This document shows positions 50,641 through 61,480 of a DNA stretch of 64,000 nucleotides, piece by piece. The DNA comes from Paramoeba atlantica (taxonomy: Eukaryota > Discosea): the NCBI GenBank assembly GCA_977017575.1, contig CDRNVI010000167.1, positions 62,001 to 126,000 of the forward strand, in the 5' to 3' direction. Below the pieces are notes generated by a model, which was not told the origin of the DNA, searched no databases, and was given only the letters and a program-made list of their open reading frames with translations. The position numbers and the translations under genes are program-made. Every line of letters begins with the position of its first letter. Positions within the stretch are counted from its first letter, which is position 1.

Positions 50641-52379
50641 ATGGAAACCTCTTCACCCAGTGTAAAGGAAGGAGAGGGTTTTCCTGCCAGAAACACCTGG
50701 TCAGGACAAGCAGATAGTGAATCATTTGCTCAAGTTGTTAAAAAAAGTGAAAGAAAGAAAAGACCTCTTGAATCCAAGGAAGGCTTTCCAGCCTCCAAAG
50801 GTCTCAGCGATGTGTTACACAAGATCGATCAAAACATTAGTTGTGTGTCTGAACCCAAAAACTGTTATTGGAGCCAAGTCAAGATCAACAAAGTTAGTGG
50901 GATCACTGGATTTTAGACCAGGACTTTCCAACTTCAACAAGGTTATCAAAGTGATTGAAAATGTGACTTCTCTAAAAGGAAAGATTTTTGTGAACATCAA
51001 GCAGGGCCATTTTGTGATCTCAGCACTTGAGAACATGGATGCTGCCAGTGTAGAAAAAGAGTTTTTGAACAAAGGTGATGAATTGGCAAAAAAACTCAAG
51101 AAATCTTTTGTCTGGAGGAACAATGAGGATGCAAAATTGTGGGGGCTCAAAATCAGGGTTCCCTTTGAAGCCAAGGGTGTGGAGTGGATCCAGAATCTTT
51201 TTGCTGGCCCAAATTCTCTTTTGAGACATAACTTGAAAGAAGTGGTTCAAATAGCCCAGAATTGTATTGTTTTGGTTTACACCCAAATTCCCATTAACCT
51301 TGTCTGTCTCATTGCCCACACCAAGGGGTGGTTGGGGATTAGTTGAAGGAGTCCTCTCATCCTGTACCCCCCTTGGTAAAACTGGTGAGTCTATGGTGGT
51401 GGGCCCTGAGAGAATAGATCAAACTCCCCCCAAGTCACAAGCTTCTAAGCCTTCTGAAGGTCTCTCCCCCATTGGTGTTAAAAAAGATGGCTCAAATTTA
51501 CCTGCACATAATTCTGGTGGCCAAGGGTTGGTGTTTTGTTCATTTAATGTTATTCCTGCTGAACCTACCCCTCTGAAGGGCCCCCCTCCTGTGAAGAAGA
51601 GCCATGAAGCTGTACCCAACAACTTCAAAGTACCTTCTTCCACAACTAAGGGATCAGCTGTCCAAAGGAGTTCCTCTGTGGGTCCAGTTAAGCATGATGC
51701 TGCAGCTCTGATTAAGATGAGTTCGTTTTCTCCCATTGGGACCAAAACCTCTTCTAAAATTAAAACATTAAATGGGATCAGCAAACAAGTTAGTGGATTC
51801 TCAGTGCCTCACATATTACCAGCCCAGTGATCACAAGCTCAACCAAAAAAGAAGGGTACCCGAACATCAGTGAACACATGTTCCAACCCAGTAGTCTCTT
51901 CCTTTAAGTCTGTTTCTTCACAACCAAAAGAGACTGTGGACAAGTCAAGAAATTGTGCTGGTTCTGTGATCCAGAAGAAGGAGAACAGAAGAAGCCAACC
52001 TGTTTCTGGCCCTGCTTCTATCTTCATCAACAAAGAAGATTTACCAGTTGAAAATGGATTGGTGGAGGAACCTGACAATAGAAGGGAGGTGAAATCAATG
52101 TTAAAGAAATTGAACCTGAACATCAAATGGGCAAGCACAACTGAGGATTTTGGAAGAGTTTATGAGGGGTTGGAGAATGACTCAATTTTCCTAAAGGATA
52201 GAAGATTAAGGTGTCAAGCTTTTTATTTGGTTGAGTACCTTGTGAAGACAGGATGCACTAAGAGGAAAAAGGGCAGATCAGAAGAGGTGATTAATGTTAG
52301 AGTAGGGTGGGAAAAAGGAAAGAATGAGAGTGAAGAGGAAAAAGGAAAAATATTGCAAAAAAAAAGAAGAATCACATAA
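50641..52379 (+). pseudogene. LINE D ORF1 (nucleic-acid-binding protein)
   Basis: Begins METSSPSVKEGEGFPARNTW; the early SESFAQVVKKSERKKRP resembles the S-F-A-x-V-x-K segment found near the start of many LINE ORF1 proteins. After a frameshift near 50,880 it continues through a compact region (RPGLSNFNKVIKVIENVTSL ... EKEFLNKGDELAKKLKKSF; KLWGLKIRVPFEAKGVEWIQ) that may be an RNA-binding fold. A second frame change near 51,300 leads to a Pro/Ser-rich segment and a basic, coiled C-terminus ending KKRRIT. A TGA lies at about 51,829. No CCHC knuckle seen. Roughly 570 codons if joined. Confidence 0.65.
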
Positions 52380-52647
52380 GAAAAGGAGAGTGGGGAAAGA
52401 AAGTCAGTGAATTTTCCAAATGAGGAAGGGGTGGGTGTTGTTCATCCACTTATGGAAAAACCCAAGGAAAGAAGTGGTGGTGTCCAAGACAGTGTCCTCT
52501 TTTCTTTTTCGTTTGAAGAGTCAGATATGAGAGTGGAAGGAGAAGAGGAGGAAGAGGGGGAGGCTATGGAGATCAAAACAAACAAGGAGTTTGCCAGAAC
52601 AACCCAAGCAAGGAGAGAGAGTGAGGGAGGGAAGTTAGTTGTTTAAA

Positions 52648-52705
52648 AAAAAAACACACAAAAACACAAAAACACAAAAACACAAAAACAAAAAAAAAAC
52701 AAACA
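52648..52705. repeat. (ACAAAA)n spacer between LINE ORFs
   Basis: Short A/C microsatellite ending just before the ORF2 start codons ATGATG at 52,704-52,709. Confidence 0.85.
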
Positions 52706-52706
52706 A

Positions 52707-55700
52707 ATGATGACTAAACTCAGGAAGAAGAAGAATAAGAAGAGAAAGGAAAAGGGATTGGTGGATATTAGAAGTAGCTTTGGTGTGGGCCCCCAGGTAG
52801 CTCCTCCCCCAACAACAAACTTACCTAATGTATCCCAGTCAGAGTGCCTCCCCCCAGGTTCTCCAAGTGAGCCTGGAGTTGACCCCTGTGATAGGTTCTC
52901 AGCTAATTTAAGTGAGAGTGATGAATGTAGGTTTCCTGATGTATGTGTTATTTCCTGAAACATGAATGGGATTCAAAATTTCAAAAAATTGAGAACCCTT
53001 CAGAAGATGGCTGGGAGTTGTCAGCCTCTCTTCATTTTGATTCAAGAATCTCACTCTGATTTTGAATATGACTTCGATCTCATCAGGAACCAATTGAGGA
53101 AGTATATCTGGTTGAGAGACAATTTCTCTGGAAAGAGGAGGGGTCTGCTCATTGGAGTTAGGTGGATGGAGGGGGTGAAAGAGATTTCTCCCTGTTTCTT
53201 TGACCAGACCATGAGTGGATTATTTGGTGTCCATGTGACTATTGGATTGACAAACTATTCTGTCCTGAATATATACTGTCACCCTGACCTCAAAGTAGCC
53301 ACCATCTTGCAGGAGGCTGCTCAATTCTTCAGTCAGAACCCCAGGAGCATAAATATCTTTGGGGGTGATTTCAATTGGGATGTGAAGGAAAAACAGATGG
53401 GGGAAATTGAAAAGTGTTGTGCTTCTCTCTGTATGTCATGCTTGAAATGGGATGAACCCACCCATTATAAAGGGAAGTGTATCGACCATATCTTCTTCTT
53501 GTCCAAGGCTCCATTAAAACTTTTGTTTATCAATGCCATCCTGTCTGGCTTCAAAGATCATGCACTGCTGATTGGAGGATCCTTGTTTAAGGAATGGGAG
53601 ATTCGGATGAATAAGAAATCCATCCCTGAGTATCTGATTAATGACCATGGGTTCATCAACACTCTTATTAAGAGGATGGGTACCTTCTCCAAGGGTGATG
53701 ATCCCAATGAGTATTTGACCAGATTTAAGACCACAGCTTGGGAATTAGTTCCCTACTGGAGAGAGAGAAACACTAAGGCAGCATTGTTTAGAGAACTGTG
53801 GAAGATCCAATCTCTTGTAAGATTCCTTTGCAATTCTCACATTCTTAGAAAATCTACTGTCCAGAGGCCATATTCTTCCCTTGAAATGGGTCTGTTGGAC
53901 CAGGCCTCCCTTGGTTGGAAGGGTCTGAAGGAAGGGAAGTCATGGAGGAGAGGAATAATCCCTAGAATGATTTCTGCAGTGCTCAAGAAGATTGAATGTA
54001 TTGAAGGACAGTTGGGGATCTTTATTGACAGTCACCCTGCAAGGCCTAAAGCGAGATCATCCCTAAGGGTTAAAGGAATTGTTGTGGATGGGGTTATTTC
54101 CAGAGATAATGGTGTGGTCCAGAAAGCAATTAAAGAATTTTGGGGGAATCTTTTGGGCTCAGTGAGGCCATACAATAAGGACTCTCTCCAGAAGTTGATT
54201 GAGAACCATAAACCTCAGTTTCCTAAGGTTGATTACCATGTTGTTGATGGGGCCAAGGTTGATAAACTGCTGTGACAGTGCAATAATTCAAGTGCTGACC
54301 TAGATGGTATCCCCTTTGCTCTCTACAGAGTGACAAGTGAACAACTGTGTGATATGTGGTGTGAACTTATCCAGAGAGCTGGGGAATCAATGGATTTCTC
54401 TGAGTTGTTTGGGGAGAGTCAACTTGTGTTATTACCTAAGATTGAGAATATTCCTCATCTTGACCAATTTTGACCAATAAGTATTACCAATTCTGATTAC
54501 CAGATTGTGATGAGATATTGGGCCAAATGGCTGATGGAGAGTGCCAGAGAGGTGATTTCCCCTGAACAAAATGCTATATTTGCTGGAAGGTCCATTGATA
54601 ATGCAGTGGAATTGATACATGATGGGTTTATGGAAGCAGTGGCAGAGGGCAAGAACATGACCATCCTCCAAACTGATTTCTGTAAGGCCTATGACTATGT
54701 TACCTGTGAAGCCCTTATGGAGTTGCTGGTTGGGTTGAATGCTCCACCCCAAGCCCTTGAAGTTGTATCTAAAGTTCTGTGAGAGTCAGATACATGGCTT
54801 CCAACTGTAGGATCGAATGATAAGACACAGAAGGAAGCCATCAAGAGCCAGACTGGTGTGTGACAAGGCTGCTCCATTTCACCTCTTTTGTTCATTATCT
54901 TTTTGATGTTTTGTTGGTTAGTTTGAACAATGGGGGTGACCTTGAGAAGCTTGCTGGGTTCATGGATGACTTAGCCCTTCTCCTTCACAGGGTCCAATCC
55001 ATAAATTCCTTGACTTCTATCTTCCAAGAATATGAACAAAGAACTGAAGTCAAACTCAACTACAACAAATGTTTTGTATTGTCAACTGAAAAATTCTCTC
55101 CTGTGGGCCCTTGAGCTGAAATGTCTTCAGTTAATTATTTGGGAGAGGAGACTGTGTACTTGGGAGTTACAATTTCTTGAAGAATGAACCCAACTAAAGA
55201 CTGGGAAGGAGTGATCAAGAAAATGCAGAAGGTTGGAACAGCAATTAAGCAAAAGAAAGGCAGCTTCAATGAGAGAGTCCAGATGATTAATACTTACCTT
55301 ATTCCTTGTATGGGTTATTTGGCAAGATTCAAGCTTATCTCAAAAGCTATCTCCTCAAAGATGTGGAAGGCCATTTGTTCAGCCTTAGGCGCATATGCAA
55401 ATCTAAAGTCCTGTGTAATGACCTCCCTTTGTCCCCCTTTCTTTGAAAAACCTCAAGTTAGACACCCTATTCTGTTTAACTGGGCTCTGCTGATATCAAG
55501 GAAACCTCTCCAAGATCATTATAGGAATCCATTGTCCATTGGGGCCATGAGGATTGATGCTTTGGAAGCTAGCAGTGCTATCTTAGAACAAGTGAGGATG
55601 GGCTCCAAAACCAAGAGATCCTTCTCTCTCCTCTCTCAGAACATTTCTGTGGGAGTGGAGAATTTCTATGTGGGGGATGGGTGCTTGAAATGTGTGATCT

Positions 55701-56671
55701 ATAATTTGTCTCTTCCACAAAGACCCCAGATTAAGTGAAACCTTCTGAAGTTCTTTTTGAGGGGTCTTCCAACTGTGGATAAGATTGCCCATTTTACATC
55801 TGTGAGTCCACTTTGTCAGCTGTGTAGGAAAGCCAAAGAGTTAAGGGTGCACCTCCTTGAAGGATGTCTGAAAGCTAAGGCAATTTTGAAAACTATTGGG
55901 AGGAGATGCTTTGTTTTAAAGATTCCTGGGTGGGAGAGTACTGACTTTGTATGTGGATTTACAAACTAGTATCTAAAGAAGGCTGAAGCATCTGCAGTGA
56001 GTGCAGCCCTATTAGGCTTGTGGATCACTGTATGTGCTGAAGGTTTGAAGTCCCCAAGCTTTGCTGTTAAAATTTTTGATGAAATTGCTAAGACAAACAA
56101 GATGATCCCCAAACAAACTATAAGAAAGGCTCCCCCCAAAGGTAAAAGAGAAGTGAAACAACCAAAGTTCAAGTACCCTGCCCTGCAAGTGTTTTATGAT
56201 GGCTCTGGGCATGTAGATCCCCATATCAGGGGATCTGGGTATGTGATTATTAAGGAAGGTTTGAAGGTTGGAGGTGGATTTGAAACAATTCCACTAGGCT
56301 CAAATAATTTGGATGAGTTTTTGGGATGCTTAGCTGGTCTACAACAAGTTATTGGTTTTGGGCAATGTGTAGAGATGGTGGGAGATTGTAAAATTCTGAC
56401 TGAGGCAGCACCTAAGACAAAACTGATTGATAACTTTGAGCTCAATGAGATCCTATCTGAGATCAGAAATATTGTTGAGAGTAAATTTGCCAAAGTAGAG
56501 TACACTCAGGTGTATTACGAATTCAACAAGAGGTCAGATGTAATTGCAATGGCAGCAAGTCACTTTGAAGAGGATGGGATGGAAGCTGTGTTTGATAGGA
56601 ACTGGGATCCAAGATTGAAACAACTAGCAACAACCAGTGAGGAATGGATTATTGAGAATTCCAAGTTGTAG
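52707..56671 (+). pseudogene. LINE D ORF2: endonuclease, reverse transcriptase, zinc motif, RNase H
   Basis: Endonuclease: CVIS-TGA-NMNGIQNFKKL, ILIQESHSDF (catalytic Glu), NIFGGDFNWD, and the HALLIGG end (His). RT: GESQLVLLPKIEN, ILQTDFCKAYDYV (first Asp), QGCSISPLLF, and GFMDDLALLLHR, an F-x-D-D variant of the catalytic motif. Zinc motif CQLCRKAKELRVHLLEGC (C-x2-C-x8-H-x4-C). RNase H: LQVFYDGSGHVDPHIRGSGY (first Asp), NLDEFLGCLAGLQ (Glu), VGDCKILTEA (second Asp). One frame shift near 54,895 separates QGCSISPLLF from the rest. Stops are TGA except a TAG near 55,969 and the terminal TAG at 56,669. The enzyme nicks target DNA and copies its RNA there. Confidence 0.88.
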
Positions 56672-56812
56672 ATGGAACTGTTGGATTTGGATTGGAGCTT
56701 CCCTGTGAAGAAAGTTCAGTTTAAGAGGAGGTTTAAGGACAAAGTGATTACAACTAATAATGTTTACTTCCCAGTACAAGCTGCACTGGGAAGGAAAAAT
56801 CAGCCTCTTTAC

Positions 56813-56912
56813 CTGGGTTGCAAAATTTATTCAGAATACTTCATCAAAAACAATTAATCTCCAGAAGTTGTTGCATGGAAAAGAGCCTTTCAAGATGGAA
56901 GAAGATCACATT
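56813..56912 (+). repeat. Right 100-bp target-site duplication of LINE D
   Basis: Continues directly into the rest of A's RT/RNase H frame; encodes WVAKFIQNTSSKTINLQKLL. Confidence 0.9.
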
Positions 56913-57446
56913 GAGGAATTTGAATCTATCAAGAAAGCTTTAGCAGAACCTCCCATGTTAGCTTACCCTGAATTTGAGAAACCTTTCCATGTTTATGTTG
57001 ATGCCAGCAAGAACGGTTTGAACACAATCCTTACTCAGTTGGATGAAAATGAGCATCACAGAGTGATTGCCTTTGCAAGTGCTCCCCTCAAAGTTGCACA
57101 GAAGAAGATGACAGCTTCTGTTTTGGAATGTATTGGTGTTGTTTGGGCTGTTACTTATTTCAGACAGTAGGTCCATGGGCACTCTTTCTATGTGAAAACA
57201 GACCATTTGGCTTTGGTGACAACATTTAAGACTCTTTTGACAAGTCAGACACTTGACAAATTAGCCACTCACCTGTTGGGTTATGATATGCACATTATAC
57301 ATGCTCTTGGAAGTAAAATGACTGGTCCTGATGCATTGAGTCGAGCCAATTATGTGAAATATGAAGGTGATCCTCCTGAATATTGTGGAAAGATTGGTGA
57401 TTTGCTTCTTCAATTTCTGGGCCAAGGAATTGATGTGGATGAATGA
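56913..57446 (+). pseudogene. Chromovirus A RNase H
   Basis: Frame continues from the RT: AYPEFEKPFHVYVDASKNGL (first Asp), ASVLECIGVVWAVTYFRQ (Glu), VKTDHLALVTTFKTLL (Asp), HALGSKMTGPDALSRANY (final Asp motif D-A-L-S-R). TAG at 57,168-57,170 and TGA at 57,444-57,446 interrupt. RNase H removes the RNA strand during reverse transcription. Confidence 0.85.
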
Positions 57447-58850
57447 GTTGGTAACCTCAGAGGAAAACTAAACCATACAGTTAACTCTATTGTGGAAAAT
57501 CAGCCAATAACGGAATATGATTTGGTGGTAAGAACTTCAAGTGATGGAAGTTGTACAGAGTGGATATTTGAACCTGTCTCAGAGAAGAAAAGTGGTACGA
57601 TGGTGAATGCAATTTCTGCAAAGAAACCAAGAAGAAAAAAGTCAATCCAGTCAGAAGAATTGAGAGATAAACCATTAGAAGAAACTCCTTGCTCCCCAGA
57701 ACTTGTTGGGTCTTCTAAACCTGTTTATAGTAGTGAGAAAGATGATATTCAAAAACTTGGGGAAAGAAGTCTGTGCATTCAAGATTTGAGAGTAAAAGTT
57801 GGTCCTTGGGAACACAAGATTCAGAATTTAGGTGTTCAAAGGCCAACAACAAACCAAAAGTCCTCAGGTCAATCATACTCTGAACTCCAGATAATTGAGG
57901 ATTCAAGTTCAACTGAATTGGGGATTATGAATGGCTCTTTAACTGGAGACCCTTTGTTTGATCTAATGAAGGAGAATGAGATGAATCAAGGGTTTGACAG
58001 GAATCCTGCTTTGGGTGATGGAGACTGTATTTCAATCAATCCAGTTTCTGTTTTCTAAGCACATAAGGAATCCAATGTTGATGAGAACTCAAGGGAAGTT
58101 GAAATGGATGCTCAAGTCAATTGGAAATGTTCTGGGAAATGATATGAGATAGACAGAAGAGAATTTGTGTTTGGCACAGCCCCTCTCCCAGGTTTGAGAG
58201 TGGAAGACAAAGTCCTGGGACTGGCAGTTCAAGAATCATTGTGTGATTTGAAAAAGAAAACCCATGTTGATGGTATGAAATGGTGTCCATCCAGTGGAGA
58301 TGGATGTAGAAGTTTATTTGATGATGATAGCTATTCTATTGAGACAAGCAATAAGCCTGAGAGTGTCAATATTCATGATGTACAAACCCCTGCTGGTTTC
58401 AATTCTGAAAATTGTTCTTCTCAGTTGGTTAGTGGAGATCCTGATACTCAAAATCTTTATAAGAATCCTGATACTCACAAATTGTGCTGTGAATGTACAA
58501 ATGTGTTGTCTGAGCCCTGCCAGCCTGTCCAAGAATCTTCCAAAACTGTGACTCACAGATTGAGAACTAGAAAACAGAAGGAGAGAGTGAAAAGTAAAGG
58601 AATGGAGATAAGTGAAGAAGAACAAGATTCAGAATCAGGAAAAAGAAAAGATTCAGAAGAGGAAAGTGAAACTAACAAACCATTAACAGATTACAAGAGC
58701 AAACACCCATCAGAATTCTTAATAGATGATAGGAAACTAATCAAAGAACAGGATAAGAATAACTGGATCAAATCAATTAAGAGAAGATTGCAAACAGGAA
58801 AATGGCCAAAAGATAAGAATGAGAAGAACAGATTGCAGAGAAAGGAAGGA
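57447..58850 (+). pseudogene. Chromovirus A: unusually long RNase H-integrase linker
   Basis: Same frame as RNase H and integrase, broken only by TGA, TAA (58,056) and TGA (58,141). About 470 codons, where most Ty3/gypsy elements have roughly 50-150. Polar and charged, with a basic nuclear-localisation-like SAKKPRRKKS near the start, an acidic SEEEQDSESGKRKDSEEE-like stretch late, and no domain I recognise. A C-x2-C-like LCCECTNVLSEPC occurs near 58,490. Confidence 0.55.
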
Positions 58851-60896
58851 GATTTTTACCTTGCAGATGGGATTCTCAGAAAAGTAAAAACAAATGTCCT
58901 CTCAAATGCACTTCCACCAGCAGTACTTCCTGACCATTTAATAGGTGCAGCACTTCTCCAATTTCATGTTGATCCAATCACTGGACATCTTGGAGGTTTA
59001 TTAACTTACTTAAAAATCAAATCCAGATTCTATTTCCCAAAGATGTACACTGTGGTGTGACAATTTTGCAGAACTTGCCTAACTTGCCAACTCAACAAAA
59101 CTGGAAGAGTGGACCAACCTCCAGCTGGAGAAGAAATAGAACCAGAGGAATTTCCAAGAATCATTTTGCATGTTGATAACACCCAAGTTAGCAGGACAAC
59201 CCAAGGCAACAATCACATTCTAAATATTTCAAACAGGTTCACAAAATTTCACAGATTCTATGCTGTTGGGGTGAGACCTGCTTCCAACACAAAAGTTGTA
59301 CCTTTCAGTGCCTTTTCAGTTCCTTGAGCCTCCCTGAGCCTTCCCTGAGCTTCCTTGATGCCTTTTATCATGAGTTTTGGTCCTTTCAGAGAGCCCTGAG
59401 CCTCACAGACAGCCATGTACCATTTTATTGTGATTTTAGCTAAAATCACAAGATTTTTAGCACTCTTTTTATTCAGTTTTCGCATTCATGTTTTTGCCCC
59501 CCTTTCTTGCTGCTTTGCTGCCTTCTGCTTTCTTTTTGCTTTCTTGTTGCTCTCTCTCTCTCTCTTTGCTTTCCTTTGTGATCTTTTGGCTTGCCTTGCT
59601 TGCTTTCTGTTCTCTTCTTTTGTTGTCATCATCTTTTGTTGCTTTCTTCCTTCTTTGGTTGCTGTGTAGACTTGGGATTCTGATTTGAGTTGAATTTCGG
59701 TGATTCTGTGCTTTTCTCAGTTGTGATTCCTTTTGTTGTTCTTCTTTTCTCTTGTTTTCTTTGTTGATCCTGCTCCCCTCCTCACAATGCAACAAAAGGA
59801 GTTTTGGCCATTCTTACTGCAAACAAACTGCTGGATTATGTCTGTACTTTCAGCTGCCCAGTGAAGATTATTTCAGATTAGGGATGTGAATTTGATGCAA
59901 AACTGACAACTGAGTTTGGAAAGATGATGGGAGTGAACCTGAAATGCACAACTAGTTTTAATCCAAGAGCAAATGGAGCAGTCAAGAGACCCTGAAGAAC
60001 ACTCAAGGACATGTTCAAAGCTTATGTTAATACAAGACAGGATAATTGAGACACATTCTTACTGCTTTTGCAGCTTGCATTCAACACTGCCCAGAGTTCA
60101 ACAACAAATTTCACTTCTTATTTTCTAATGTTTGCAAGACAGGCCATATTACCCTTGGAAGTTCATTGGGACATTGCATCCAGACCTACAATGACAAGAA
60201 GCAAGTATATTAAATCTTTACAACAGGAATTGCCTGTAATTTTCAAATTAGTTAGGGAACATGTTAGTTCTTCAAGGAAGAAATCACAGTTGGATCAGGA
60301 GAAAAGAAACCCTGTGAGAGAAACTTTGCTGGTCAGAGATTTAGTTTTGTGTAAGAGAAAACTCAAAAAAAAAGGCTTCAACCCAAAATTATTACCAAGA
60401 TATGGAATGTAATTTCCAGGTGGTAGAAAAGCCCAATAATCATGCTGTTGCCCTCAGAAACATCCATTCTCAAGAAATGCTGCCACACCTCATGAATGTC
60501 AGAAGAGTTAAGAAATGTAGAGTCACAACTTTGCAAGATGTACCAGGAGTTGAGATAACAAAAATACTTGCTGAAAGAGGTAATGAGAAAAAAGAATATT
60601 TAGTTGAATAGTTAGGTTACAGCCAAAAGAAAAATTCATAGGTTGGAGCAGCTTCATTGAAAGGAAATCACCTTCTTTTCCAGTTTAGGAAAACAAATGC
60701 AATCACTTCAGCAGTAGGTAGAGAAGAAGAATCAAGTTCTGATATTGAGTTGGAAGAGGAAGATTCAAGATTTGAGGAAGAATTAAGTGAAAGAAAAGAA
60801 AGTCCAGATTCAGAAATGGAAACAAGTGAAAAGGAAAGTTTTGAGTTGAACAGGCTGATATTGGATGAAAACTTGGATTCAGACTTTCTGGGATGA
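58851..60896 (+). pseudogene. Chromovirus A integrase with chromodomain (interrupted by solo LTR L5)
   Basis: HHCC zinc region: LQFHVDPITGHLGG and CRTCLTCQ (59,070-59,095). Catalytic core: LHVDNTQVSR (first Asp, about 59,175); after removing L5 and one ATGC the frame reads ISD-TAG-GCEF (second Asp 59,876), and 35 residues later the expected Glu is Lys (AAG at 59,984) in NPRANGAVKR. Then QDN-TGA-DTFLLLLQLAFNTA. The C-terminus LVLCKRKLKKKGFNPKLLPR leads, after a frame change near 60,410, to the chromodomain VEITKILAERGNEKKEYLVE, whose two Trp codons are TAG here (TGG in C). Acidic tail as in C. Loss of the catalytic Glu alone would abolish strand transfer. Confidence 0.85.
59264..59786 (+). mobile_element. 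Solo LTR L5 in integrase
   Basis: 523 bp, flanked by ATGC (59,260-59,263; 59,787-59,790). Lacks about 105 bp near its 3' end compared with L1. Mostly CpG-depleted. Confidence 0.92.
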
Positions 60897-61469
60897 GAAA
60901 CTAACTTTCATGGTTGGATGACCCTCATTGCTTCTCTTTATTGAGTTGTTTTCTTTCTTTTGTTGTTTGAGATTTGGTTGTCTTTGCTATTAATCAATTT
61001 CAAAGATTGTTTTGACTATGTGACTGGTTTGGGATATTGGTTTCAAGAATTGCAATCCTGTTATGCTTTCCCTGGGAGACTGTAAATATTGTGAATGCTG
61101 TAAATATGATGAAGATTTGGGTTTACTGGTTTCCCTGGACAGAGGTTCTAAATATATCAAAACATTTTTTTTCAAGTAAGTCCCCAGCCATTGTGTTTTG
61201 TGTTTGTTCTCTTTTTTGTGTTTTGTTTTGTATTTTGTTTGTTTTATTCTCCTGTCATCCCCCTTGGTGAGCTGCATTTTGTGATTTGTTAACACCTTGA
61301 ATTGATTCCTTGGGTCTTCTGCTGCTGATTCCCTTCTTTTGATTGCTTGGTTAGAGAATTGATTCTGATTTTGTGGATTCCCATGGATTTCTTTCATCTT
61401 TTTGGACCCTGTTGAGTTTCTGGCCTCTTTTCTCTTGGCCCCTGCAACCCCACACTCTTGTTTTGTTTC
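60897..61469 (+). other. 3' untranslated region of chromovirus A
   Basis: Collinear with 43,694-44,265 (inverse). No independent gene supported. Confidence 0.6.
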
Positions 61470-61480
61470 AAGGGGGGAGG
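61470..61480 (+). promoter_or_regulatory. Polypurine tract of chromovirus A
   Basis: AAGGGGGGAGG directly before the 3' LTR. Confidence 0.8.

Larger units (their letters stand above)
50538..56812 (+). mobile_element. LINE D, full-length two-ORF non-LTR retrotransposon with RNase H
   Basis: About 6.27 kb in A's RT gene. Layout: A19 run (50,538-50,556), 5' leader, ORF1 (50,641-52,379), (ACAAAA)n spacer, ORF2 (52,707-56,671) with APE endonuclease, RT, CCHC zinc motif and RNase H, then a 3' end with hairpin CCAGTACAAGCTGCACTGG (56,771-56,789). There is no 3' poly(A); the only A-run lies at the 5' junction. Domain order EN-RT-Zn-RNase H is that of the I/Tad-like superfamilies. Inactivated by about eight TGAs and a frameshift; several TGAs trace to CGA codons. 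Confidence 0.9.

Noticed and set aside
50438..56671. Nuclear code with TGA as tryptophan
   Set aside because: Several TGAs fall where Trp would fit, but TGG is used for Trp in intact ORFs, and sister copies show TGA/CAA pairs that point to ancestral CGA. Kept only as an alternative to test.
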